Positions 15,092-22,853 of a DNA stretch of 28,215 bases are shown piece after piece. The notes below the pieces were generated by a model. That model saw only the letters and a program-made list of their open reading frames with translations. It had not been told where the DNA came from and did no database searches. The stretch lies in contig URJQ01000018.1 in the NCBI GenBank assembly GCA_900548195.1, positions 1 through 28,215 on the forward strand, read 5' to 3'. Each line of letters begins with the position of its first letter. Position 1 is the stretch's first letter. The translations under genes were made by a program, and so were the position numbers. Source of the stretch: an uncultured Prevotella sp. (GTDB lineage Bacteria > Bacteroidota > Bacteroidia > Bacteroidales > Bacteroidaceae).

Positions 15092-16228
15092 ATGAAATGC
15101 AAACATCTACTCCTTATCGCATTCTCACTCATGGCATTTACTGCTCAAGCTGAGACAAAGACTATCAAAGTGGAGACAGCAGGCACCCTCTCCACACTCA
15201 TCAAAGGTGATGACCTCAATGTCATCGACCTCACCTTGACCGGCAATATCAACAAGGCTGACATAGCTTTCATCCGCCAGAATATGAAGGTAGAGACGCT
15301 CGACCTCAAGGATGCCAACATCGTCGCTTACTCCGAGACAGTAGGCGAAACCACTATAGAGTACCCTGCTAATGAGTTTCCTGCCAATGTCTTCCAGATG
15401 AAGGAGAATGATGATGCCATCATTCCGCTGAAGAAGATAATCTTCCCAGTTTCCATGACTTCTGTGGGTTCACACGCTTTCGACAATTCAAGCCAGTCAC
15501 AATTGGAGACAGTCGATTTCTCTAATTGCTCAAATCTTGAGACTATCAAGGGTTATGCTTTCGAATTTTGCTATAAAATCACAGAAATAGACCTCTCGGG
15601 TCATGCCAATCTCAAGACTATTGAGGAATATGGCTTCGGACAGACGGGCGCAAAGACCATCAATCTCGAAGGATGCTCGGCTCTGGAATCCATCGGTGAT
15701 CGTGCTTTCTACCAGAGTTATGAATGTACTGCCCTCAATCTCAAAGGCTGCACTGCTCTCAAGACCATAGGCAATCGCGCCTTTCTCAATCTCTCCAAGA
15801 ACAGCTCTAAGACAGAAGGCTACAATCTTGTGCTTGATTTCAGCACCTGCACATCGCTTGAGACTATCCAGGAGAGCGGTTGTCAGTCTGCAAAAGCAGT
15901 GGCATTCATCTTCCCAGCTTCTGTAAAGCAACTGCAAAAGAATGCCTTCAACCTCTGCACCAATGCGCAGTATTCCCGCTATTTCTGCAAGCTTCCTGAG
16001 CTCGGAAGCGGTGCTCTGAAGTCTCTCTACAAGAAGAAGTGCTACGTTCCTGCAGGCAACAAGGCAGACTATGAAAATGCAGGCTTCCAAGACGTGGAGG
16101 AATTTGATGCTACTGGCATCAAGTCCATCGCCTCTTCTATCGCTAATGGCAAGGCATACAGCATTACAGGCCAGCCTTATAACGGCAATGGTATCCGCAT
16201 AATCGGAGGCAAGAAGTACAGTAAATAG
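15092..16228 (+). CDS. BspA-like leucine-rich repeat secreted protein
   Basis: A 378-residue exported protein with signal peptide (1-20, cleavage after AQA). Residues about 35-300 are LRR_5/BspA-type repeats of about 23 residues (for example LKTIEEYGFGQTGAKTINL, ALESIGDRAFYQSYECTALNL, ALKTIGNRAFLNL), a solenoid used for protein binding at the cell surface. The last 30 residues (YSITGQPYNGNGIRIIGGKK) resemble the C-terminal segment found on many secreted Prevotella proteins (a YxLxGQ..GIxIxxGKK pattern), but here it is short. It lies between the PKD-like and metalloprotease genes, where the - strand operon has no counterpart, and is bracketed by 15-bp direct repeats, so it may be a later addition. 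Role in adhesion or protein capture is inferred. Confidence 0.85.
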   Translation: MKCKHLLLIAFSLMAFTAQAETKTIKVETAGTLSTLIKGDDLNVIDLTLTGNINKADIAFIRQNMKVETLDLKDANIVAYSETVGETTIEYPANEFPANVFQMKENDDAIIPLKKIIFPVSMTSVGSHAFDNSSQSQLETVDFSNCSNLETIKGYAFEFCYKITEIDLSGHANLKTIEEYGFGQTGAKTINLEGCSALESIGDRAFYQSYECTALNLKGCTALKTIGNRAFLNLSKNSSKTEGYNLVLDFSTCTSLETIQESGCQSAKAVAFIFPASVKQLQKNAFNLCTNAQYSRYFCKLPELGSGALKSLYKKKCYVPAGNKADYENAGFQDVEEFDATGIKSIASSIANGKAYSITGQPYNGNGIRIIGGKKYSK

Positions 16229-16245
16229 CATTAAGCCACCGTGTC

Positions 16246-16260
16246 AGCCGCGTCACCGGC
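16246..16260. repeat. 15-bp direct repeat right of the LRR gene
   Basis: Identical to 15030-15044 (AGCCGCGTCACCGGC). The two copies are 1216 bp apart, in the same orientation. Recombination between them would remove the leucine-rich repeat gene cleanly. Confidence 0.7.
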
Positions 16261-16294
16261 TTAAGAAAATATTAACAACTCTAAAACCAAACAA

Positions 16295-18775
16295 ATGAAA
16301 AAACTATTGTTACTTGTGTGCATGGCAACAATGATTTGCCCAGGAGCACAGGCAAAAAAGAAGTCGAAGGTTACCAAACCAGTAAAGAAAGAAGTAAGGC
16401 AACCGGCAGTAAAAGGTCTCTTCAATGTGCAGAAGCATAAGGACGACTATTACTTCCAGATACCAGACTCACTTCTCGGCAGACTCTTTCTCACCACCAC
16501 ACGCTATATCTCAACACCAGTAGATGCTGGAGTATATGGCGGAGAACTCGCCAATGAGCAGGTGCTCTACTGGGAAAAGAACAACAAGCAGATGCTCCTG
16601 CGTGCCCATCTCTATGACATACGCGTCAAGAGCGATGACAAGATTGCCACAGCCGTAGCCAACTGCACCCAGGATCCTATCGTCTATGCCACGAAAATCG
16701 ACTCCACGCTGACTGACTCCACAGGAGTGAAACTCTACAGCATCAACGTGACCAACATGTTCAATTCCGACAATGCCGTCCTCACTCTTGCGGAAAGCAG
16801 CAAGTCTGAGCTCGGGGTGACAGCCTTCAAGAAGGACCTTTCCTACATTGAGCGCATCAGCACGTTCCCTATCAACACCGAGATTGTCACCGTAAAGACC
16901 TACGGTTCGAAGGCAAGCACACGCATCCCTGCCGGAAAGATTACGGGTAACATCACGCTGAAGGTCAACACCTCCTTCGTCCTTCTGCCGAAAGAGCCTA
17001 TGGCATTCCGTTCCTTCGATTCCCGTGTAGGCTATTTCACTGAGGAATTCACCGACTTCGGCGACGACCAGCAGCAGGTGAAGCGCCGTCAGGTCATCTC
17101 CAGATGGCGACTGGAGCCTAAGGATGTCGATGCTTATCGCCGTGGCGAACTCGTGGAGCCTGTCAAACAGATAGTCTATTACATCGACCCTGCCACGCCA
17201 AAGAAATGGGTGCCTTATCTCATTGCTGGCGTAAACGACTGGAATGCGGCATTTGAAAAGGCGGGATTCAAGAATGCTATCTGTGCTAAGGAATGGCCTA
17301 ACGACTCTACCATGAGCCTTGAAGATGCTCGCTACTCCGTAATACGCTATCTCGCAAGCGATATAAGCAATGCCTATGGACCACATGTCAGCGACCCTCG
17401 TTCTGGTGAAATCATCGAAAGCCACGTAGGTTGGTACCACAATGTGATGCAGTTGCTCCACGCATGGTACCAGACACAAGTAGGTGCTGTGGATAAACGC
17501 GCACAGAAGCCTGTCTTCGATGATGAACTGATGGGTCAGCTCATCCGCTTTGTCTCTTCACATGAGATAGGTCATACCCTCGGATTGCGTCATAATATGG
17601 GTGCGAGCCATGCCACCCCTGTGGAGAAACTCCGTGACAAGGAATGGCTCGAAGAGCATGGACACACGGCTTCCATCATGGACTATGCCCGATTCAACTA
17701 TGTGGCACAGCCGGAAGACAGCGTGACATACGCCGGACTCTTCCCTCGAATCAATGACTATGACAAGTGGGCCATCGAATGGGGCTACCGCTATTTCCCT
17801 GATTCTAAGGGCGAACGCGACGAGCGCCTGACTCTCAACAATATGATTATCAATAAGCTTAAGGAGAGTCCACGTTACTGGTTTGGAGGCGAAGGCACAG
17901 ACAATGACCCTCAGGCACAGACCGAAGACCTCGGTGATGATGCCATGAAGGCAAGCACATACGGCGTGAAGAACCTCAAGCGCGTAATGGCAAACATCCA
18001 GAAATGGAACTATGAGGAGGCTGATATGGATGCGAATCTCAAGTTTGCCTACAAGAATGTAATCAATCAGATGGGACGTTTCTACGGTCATGTGCAGAAG
18101 AATATCAGCGGAGTATATCATGACTACAAGAGTGCCGACCAGGAAGGACCTGTATATACACCTGTAGGAAAGGATGTGCAGCGTCGCGCATTGGCATGGC
18201 TCAATGAGAATATGATTGTAGAACCTGCATGGCTTTGGAACCAACCTTTTGCACGTCGTATCAACCGTGTGCCTGAGAATGCTGTTTATCCTATCGTGGA
18301 CCGCACACTCGATGCTCTCACTTCAGCTATGACTCTCAATCTCATCAGCAAGCATTGCTATCTCGAAGACTCATATAAGCCAATGGATTATGTCAGTGAG
18401 CTTCTCGGTTATCTCTTCCGTTCTACAAAGACTGGAGCCAAGGTGTCCAACTATACCAAGCACATTCAGCGTCGTGCTGTCAACAATTTTGCAAGAGCAT
18501 GGCGTGTGACTATGGTGGAAGACCAGCGTCCTTATGCTTACGCTGCCCTCAAGAGCATCCGTACTATGGTGCAGAATGCTAAGACTTCTGATGCTGATAC
18601 ACGTGCTCATTACAAGGAACTCGATGAGCAGATACGCATTATCCTCACTGGACTTGCTCCGCAGAAGTCATCCAGTTCCTCTTCCGATGCTATGTCAAAG
18701 ATGGGTATTGATGAAGACGAATCTCTCATCAATCCTAAAAAATACAGTCCATGCCGTATGTTTATGGAAGAGTAA
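16295..18775 (+). CDS. Zinc-dependent metalloprotease of the metzincin type (DUF5117/DUF5118 family)
   Basis: An 826-residue exported protein with signal peptide (1-20). The N-terminal part (about 40-380) matches the DUF5118 and DUF5117 domains that come before this catalytic domain (KHKDDYYFQIPDSLLGR; VYYIDPATPKKWVPYLIAGV). The catalytic centre is HEIGHTLGLRH (423-433), the HExxHxxGxxH zinc motif of metzincins, with E424 as the general base. The Met-turn is SIMDY (M462). The C-terminal 300 residues are typical of the family. It is the last gene before the terminator and the only hydrolase in either operon, so it probably trims the ligand into pieces for SusC. No lipobox was seen, so it is periplasmic or secreted. 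A protein or peptide substrate is inferred. Confidence 0.93.
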   Translation: MKKLLLLVCMATMICPGAQAKKKSKVTKPVKKEVRQPAVKGLFNVQKHKDDYYFQIPDSLLGRLFLTTTRYISTPVDAGVYGGELANEQVLYWEKNNKQMLLRAHLYDIRVKSDDKIATAVANCTQDPIVYATKIDSTLTDSTGVKLYSINVTNMFNSDNAVLTLAESSKSELGVTAFKKDLSYIERISTFPINTEIVTVKTYGSKASTRIPAGKITGNITLKVNTSFVLLPKEPMAFRSFDSRVGYFTEEFTDFGDDQQQVKRRQVISRWRLEPKDVDAYRRGELVEPVKQIVYYIDPATPKKWVPYLIAGVNDWNAAFEKAGFKNAICAKEWPNDSTMSLEDARYSVIRYLASDISNAYGPHVSDPRSGEIIESHVGWYHNVMQLLHAWYQTQVGAVDKRAQKPVFDDELMGQLIRFVSSHEIGHTLGLRHNMGASHATPVEKLRDKEWLEEHGHTASIMDYARFNYVAQPEDSVTYAGLFPRINDYDKWAIEWGYRYFPDSKGERDERLTLNNMIINKLKESPRYWFGGEGTDNDPQAQTEDLGDDAMKASTYGVKNLKRVMANIQKWNYEEADMDANLKFAYKNVINQMGRFYGHVQKNISGVYHDYKSADQEGPVYTPVGKDVQRRALAWLNENMIVEPAWLWNQPFARRINRVPENAVYPIVDRTLDALTSAMTLNLISKHCYLEDSYKPMDYVSELLGYLFRSTKTGAKVSNYTKHIQRRAVNNFARAWRVTMVEDQRPYAYAALKSIRTMVQNAKTSDADTRAHYKELDEQIRIILTGLAPQKSSSSSSDAMSKMGIDEDESLINPKKYSPCRMFMEE

Positions 18776-18778
18776 TTT

Positions 18779-18900
18779 GTGGTTGTTGGTTGTTGGCTAT
18801 TGGTTATTGGTTGTTAGTTATTGGTATTATAGTGAGATAAACTGGCGAGTCTATCTGCATTCTAACCAATAACCCACAACCAATAACCCACAACCCACAA
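18779..18900. repeat. TTGGTTGTTGG / CCAATAACCCACAACC low-complexity inverted repeat
   Basis: A run of GGTTGTTGG/GGTTATTGG units (18779-18827) is followed by units of the opposite strand (CCAATAACCCACAACC, about 18864-18900), so the transcript could fold. It is non-coding and directly follows the metalloprotease stop codon. Confidence 0.6.
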
Positions 18901-18920
18901 AATATATAGATAAAAATGAA

Positions 18921-18964
18921 ATAGGAGATAGACACTTGCCTCCAAGTGTTTATCTCCTATTTTT
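18921..18964 (+). terminator. Strong terminator of the + operon, possibly bidirectional
   Basis: 18921-18938 pairs with 18943-18960 over 18 bp with a single G-T mismatch and a CCTC loop, followed by TTTT. An A-rich stretch on the left side (AAAAATGAA) would give a modest U tract in the other direction, so it may also stop the facing operon. Confidence 0.88.
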
Positions 18965-18983
18965 CGTATGAAAGGATGATGAT

Positions 18984-19069
18984 TAAGTAGGTAATCGGAA
19001 TTATTTTTATAATAATGAAAAACAATTATAATTACTATTCATTATCAAATAATTATGATTACCTACTTA
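18984..19069. repeat. 86-nt nested palindrome between the facing operons
   Basis: The outer arms TAAGTAGGTAATC (18984-18996) and GATTACCTACTTA (19057-19069) are perfect. Inside are AATTATTT/AAATAATT, ATAATGAA (19012-19019) against TTCATTAT (19038-19045), and the self-complementary AATTATAATT (19024-19033). Almost the whole stretch folds on itself. It ends 3 nt before the stop codon of the thioredoxin-like gene. It has no T run, so it may protect mRNA 3' ends rather than terminate. Confidence 0.7.
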
Positions 19070-19072
19070 GGG

Positions 19073-20170
19073 CTATTTCTTTATCTTTTCCTCTATCGAA
19101 CCGAGGATTCTGGCACAGAGAACGATGGAGTTAGCGTCCATTTTCTCTAGGCGCTTGCGGATGAATGATGATATGTCTTTGAGCACTACAGGGTCGTCAG
19201 TGGTGATGAGACGAGTGAGATTGAGCATCAACAGCGTCTGGTCGCTTGGTGCGAGGCGGTCGTATTCCTCTTTGCAAGCATTGAAGAAGCCGGCATCATC
19301 GGCGGTGGCAACGCGGGTTTCGATGAGTCGGAAGACGGATGCGTAGTTGTAATCCTTATCCAGTCCGAGCTCGATTATCTTGGCTTTCAGTGCCTGATAG
19401 TCAGCCTGTACGAACTTCTTCTGCGACCAGCGGTAGCCTGAGAAGTAAGTGTTGACGTCACTGTGATAAAGCGCCTGGATGCGTTTCATGATGGCAGGGC
19501 GCACCGAAGGGTCGAAATCATTGCGATGAGCTACCATGAATGCTCCCATTGGCTCTGTGACAGTCATGGTATAGCGTGTGAAAAGGAAAGCGTTTTCTGG
19601 CTTCAGGAGCTGTTTCTCTTTGAGAGACTCATAGTATTGCTTGATGATAGCGAAGCCTTCTTTTTCCTTTCCCTGCTCCATATAGTGCAAAGCCCAGGCA
19701 TTGACGAGTTCTGGAGTGCGTTCTCCTTTATTATATCTCTCCTCCATAGCCTTGAGACTCATCTTAGGATCTATGCCGGCAGAAATCTTTGAGAGGAAAG
19801 TTTCAGCGTCCATATATCCCTTTATCTCGCAGTTTTTGGTGCCATTGGCATCGAGTACGTAGAATGTAGGATAAGCAGTGACACCGAGTCGCTTGGCATC
19901 AGCGGCGCCTTCTTTCTCTGCATTGAGCTTGATGCAGACGAATTTCTTGTTCATGAAGTCGCCGAGAGTCTTGTCCGGGAAGGTCTCAGAAGCCATTTTC
20001 TTGCATGGTCCGCACCAGTCTGTGTAGAAATCTACGAAGACAAGTTTCTTCTCTTTCTTAGCTGCGGCGAGGGCCTCATTGAGGTCAATGTGTCGGAAGT
20101 CAGTCTGTGCCGACACAGAGAGGGCACAGACTGCTGACATAGCCATTATTGATATACTTTTCAGATTCAT
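19073..20170 (-). CDS. Exported thioredoxin-like protein with long C-terminal domain
   Basis: A 365-residue protein with signal peptide (1-21, cleavage after SAQ). Residues about 25-130 form a thioredoxin fold with the WCGPC active site (C53 and C56) and the cis-proline loop AYPTF (P101). The remaining 230 residues are mostly helical with no recognised domain, as in many thioredoxin-family proteins of Bacteroidota. It should reduce or exchange disulfides in the periplasm. Last gene of the - operon, 11 nt after the PKD-like gene. No partner oxidoreductase is encoded nearby. It may open disulfide-rich substrates for degradation, or help fold the surface lipoproteins; both are inference. Electron donor is unknown. 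Confidence 0.92.
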   Translation of the reverse strand: MNLKSISIMAMSAVCALSVSAQTDFRHIDLNEALAAAKKEKKLVFVDFYTDWCGPCKKMASETFPDKTLGDFMNKKFVCIKLNAEKEGAADAKRLGVTAYPTFYVLDANGTKNCEIKGYMDAETFLSKISAGIDPKMSLKAMEERYNKGERTPELVNAWALHYMEQGKEKEGFAIIKQYYESLKEKQLLKPENAFLFTRYTMTVTEPMGAFMVAHRNDFDPSVRPAIMKRIQALYHSDVNTYFSGYRWSQKKFVQADYQALKAKIIELGLDKDYNYASVFRLIETRVATADDAGFFNACKEEYDRLAPSDQTLLMLNLTRLITTDDPVVLKDISSFIRKRLEKMDANSIVLCARILGSIEEKIKK

Positions 20171-20181
20171 TGTTTTATGAT

Positions 20182-21801
20182 TTATTCGATGTTTCTCTGA
20201 CCTGCAGTAGAGTTACGATATTCGAGTTTTACCACTCTGAGGTCGGTCTTCCAGTGGTCGGTAAGCTGTTCCACTACGATATTGTTGACATCGTCCTTGA
20301 TGGCATACTTGTAGATATTTCCCTTGTTGGCATCGCTATATGTGCATACACGGAACTCAGAATCGCTGTTTGTGGAAGCGCGGTCCATTCCCATGTATGT
20401 GATTTCATCGCCGAAATCCTTTGCCATGACGCACTTATTAGCAGCATAGTTGATGACATAAAGTTTAGAACCTACAGTGTAGAGCAGGTAAGGCTGCTTG
20501 GTGAAGAAAGCAAAGAATGTAGCTTTGTCCATGTCTGTAGCCTTGGTCTTGTCGATATTATATGCGCGGATTTTCTTGGCTGCACCATATCCGGATCCCA
20601 CCTGGAACTGATATACGAAGAAACTGTTCTCCGTATCCTTCATCAGAGCATAGCTGTTGCCAGACACTGAGGCATTGAATCCATAGACAACGTCACGCAC
20701 CGGGGTGTATTTCATCTGATTCCAATAGAATGTCTCAGATGTAGCGATGTCAGAAGATTCATAATACTTGTAACAAATAGAAGGAGCTGTGTACACTGGA
20801 TTTGTGTAACAGAATGTATGATTGGTCAAATCATAGAAGATGAAGTTTGTAAAACTTACGGTACGTGTATCGTTTTTGAAGAATATGAACGGTGAAGGCT
20901 TGAAGAGATCACTACTTGCCGTAGAGTATCTATTGAAAGGGTTACCATATATTTCCGGTCCAGATGTGAAAGATCCTCCGAACATCTCATTGTCAGTGAT
21001 GAGGAAACGTGTTCGTGATTTGTAGGAATTGTTCGAACCATCATAGCACAACGGGAATATGCCGAGGGTGTGCATAGGTTGAGAAACAGGGAGTGTAGGG
21101 TAGCATTTATCCTCTGGAGCGCTATTCTTCAAGTCACCGAACTTAGCCAAGACCGGGTCACTCTCCACTTCTACAGACTGATCGGCTACGGAAATAAGGT
21201 TGATACGGAATGTTCCGGAATAGTAAGCCTGTGCGTCATTACCAGTAAATATGAGATTCTTAGGGTTCTTTATCTTCTTCTCATTCTTATATACGTCTCT
21301 GACAAACAGGGTGTCGTGACCTTCTATGAAGCTGACGAAGTCCATAGCGACCTGTCCGTCAGGCTTGGCACCATAGATATAATAACCTTTTACGAAAGGG
21401 CTGACAGAGACAATGGATGTGGATTTCTCATAAAGCATTCCGTTAGTCTTGTCATACACACGCAGATTCAGGGTGTAAGTGTCAGGTTCGAGATCGACCA
21501 GAAAATCGAGATTCTTCTCTGTTCCGATAGTGGTGGTGATGGTCTCTTCGCCCACATTCTTTGAACAAGTCCATAAATATCTGTAGTTGCTATCGTCATC
21601 TCCATAGACGGAGCCTTTGAGCTTCGGCTCAATCTTCACGTGGTCTTCGTGAGCAATGGCGGTATATACACTTTCAATGCCTTCAAACTCTACGACATTG
21701 ACTTCGGTGTCAGCTTCATGCGTCTCGTCATCTATACATGAAGTAAAGAGGGAGAGGGCGAATACAGAGAAGCCCAGGGCTGTGATATTCAGTAATTTCA
21801 T
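20182..21801 (-). CDS. PKD-like family lipoprotein
   Basis: A 539-residue lipoprotein with lipobox FTSC (about residue 22). It has the same build as the + strand protein at 13317: an N-terminal PKD/Ig-like sandwich (HVKIEPKLKGSV, YRYLWTCSKNVGEETITTTIG, YTLNLRVYDKTNG) and a long beta-rich C-terminal part with repeated short strands, such as YVINYAANKCVMAKDFGDEI. Sequence identity between the two looks low by eye, while domain order is kept. No catalytic motif was seen. It is likely a surface ligand-binding lipoprotein of the SusC/D complex. It lies 120 nt after the DUF4843 gene, where there is a 9-bp hairpin (21873-21895), and 11 nt before the thioredoxin gene. Confidence 0.85.
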   Translation of the reverse strand: MKLLNITALGFSVFALSLFTSCIDDETHEADTEVNVVEFEGIESVYTAIAHEDHVKIEPKLKGSVYGDDDSNYRYLWTCSKNVGEETITTTIGTEKNLDFLVDLEPDTYTLNLRVYDKTNGMLYEKSTSIVSVSPFVKGYYIYGAKPDGQVAMDFVSFIEGHDTLFVRDVYKNEKKIKNPKNLIFTGNDAQAYYSGTFRINLISVADQSVEVESDPVLAKFGDLKNSAPEDKCYPTLPVSQPMHTLGIFPLCYDGSNNSYKSRTRFLITDNEMFGGSFTSGPEIYGNPFNRYSTASSDLFKPSPFIFFKNDTRTVSFTNFIFYDLTNHTFCYTNPVYTAPSICYKYYESSDIATSETFYWNQMKYTPVRDVVYGFNASVSGNSYALMKDTENSFFVYQFQVGSGYGAAKKIRAYNIDKTKATDMDKATFFAFFTKQPYLLYTVGSKLYVINYAANKCVMAKDFGDEITYMGMDRASTNSDSEFRVCTYSDANKGNIYKYAIKDDVNNIVVEQLTDHWKTDLRVVKLEYRNSTAGQRNIE

Positions 21802-21872
21802 AATTGTGTTCTTTTTTTATTCCAGTAATATGGTGTAGCATTCTTTTCTTGATGATAATGGCTTGTGGCATA

Positions 21873-21895
21873 AGATAGTGGTTTTCCCACTACCT
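21873..21895 (-). other. Short hairpin between the DUF4843 and PKD-like genes
   Basis: AGATAGTGG (21873-21881) pairs with CCACTACCT (21887-21895), nine pairs with one wobble and a 5-nt loop. No T run follows on the - strand. It lies in a 121-nt gap inside an otherwise tight operon and may be an RNA-processing or stability element. Confidence 0.4.
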
Positions 21896-21922
21896 ATGTC
21901 CACGCTGCCATTCCATATTTTT

Positions 21923-22837
21923 CTATTGTTTCTTGTAGAAATCGACTTGGTCAAGTGTCACGCCTTGTCCCCATCTGTATCGTGAGTCACCACTGGAACA
22001 AAAACTTACCCACATCAATGTACCGTCATTTTCAAGAACAACATGGTCAGGACCGAGCTTTGCTTGTTCTATAAGGTATCTGCCCAGTTTCTCACAATAT
22101 GATGTAAAGCGGGAACTTGGCATTGAATACTTGGTGTCAAAGGCACTGAGGTCGCACTCACACAGTTTCATCATGAGACGAATCTTCTTTGCTGTGAACC
22201 CTCCACCGATACCTGGAACTGAACTTGCAGAGCCCCACCATCCCATAGGCTGGGTCATGGTGTCGTAGATGAAGATATTATGTACGCTTGCATCTGCATT
22301 GACATCAAACTCCTTGGATGACTGTGAGCCACCTACAGTGACGTAAGAGAAGTAACTTCCCGGCTCGCCATACTCCTTGAAGTTTGTGATGAAATGCTCG
22401 TTAGGGAGCAATCTGATCTGGAGACGCACGGTGTCTTCGAATATCTCATCAGTGCGGTGCGCCTTGAAACGTATGGTGTCAGAGGTCTGTCCAGCCTTGA
22501 TGACGCGGTCGGTCTGCAGGTCGGAGAAGTCGATGTCAAGGCGTGCGGTGGTGCTGTCAGCCACTACCTCGACCTTGTAAGGGCGGTCATAGTCGGTGGA
22601 TACGCCGGTAGTCCTTACCGGTATCACCACTTCGAGGTCATCTTCCATGACATTTCCGAAGGTTACCTCAGTGCTGAGACGGTGTGGCCAAAGGCTCTTG
22701 TCGATATGTGAAGGATACAGGCGAACGTCGAAGTAGAGTGCGCTTTCGCCCTCATAGTCCATCAGTTCCTCTTCGCATGACGTGAGTGAAACGACAGAGA
22801 GGATTATCGCTCCGATGATATATAATGTCTTTTTCAT
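21923..22837 (-). CDS. DUF4843 domain lipoprotein
   Basis: A 304-residue lipoprotein with signal peptide and lipobox LTSC (about residue 21). Its N-terminal region matches the + strand DUF4843 protein in pattern: YFDVRLYPSH, EVTFGNVMEDDLEVVIPVRTTG, DTVRLQIRLLPNEHF. The C-terminal 120 residues (IRLMMKLCECDLSAFDTKY; YCEKLGRYLIEQAKLGP) correspond to a segment that is cut shorter in the + strand paralogue. The function of the family is unknown. Its place between SusD and the PKD-like lipoprotein suggests an accessory surface subunit. The gene starts 16 nt after the SusD stop, so co-translation is likely. Confidence 0.87.
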   Translation of the reverse strand: MKKTLYIIGAIILSVVSLTSCEEELMDYEGESALYFDVRLYPSHIDKSLWPHRLSTEVTFGNVMEDDLEVVIPVRTTGVSTDYDRPYKVEVVADSTTARLDIDFSDLQTDRVIKAGQTSDTIRFKAHRTDEIFEDTVRLQIRLLPNEHFITNFKEYGEPGSYFSYVTVGGSQSSKEFDVNADASVHNIFIYDTMTQPMGWWGSASSVPGIGGGFTAKKIRLMMKLCECDLSAFDTKYSMPSSRFTSYCEKLGRYLIEQAKLGPDHVVLENDGTLMWVSFCSSGDSRYRWGQGVTLDQVDFYKKQ

Positions 22838-22853
22838 AATCTGTGCAGTTTAG

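Noticed and set aside
15530..16231. 233-codon frame antisense to the LRR gene
   Set aside because: It mirrors the repeat periodicity of the LRR gene and has no independent support.
16511..17479. 322-codon frame antisense to the metalloprotease
   Set aside because: The coding strand has a complete zinc protease with motifs; the antisense frame has no signals or family likeness.
18779..18900. TTGGTTATTGG units as a small CRISPR or minisatellite array
   Set aside because: Units are 7-9 nt, irregular and reversed in the second half; simple low-complexity inverted repeat is enough.
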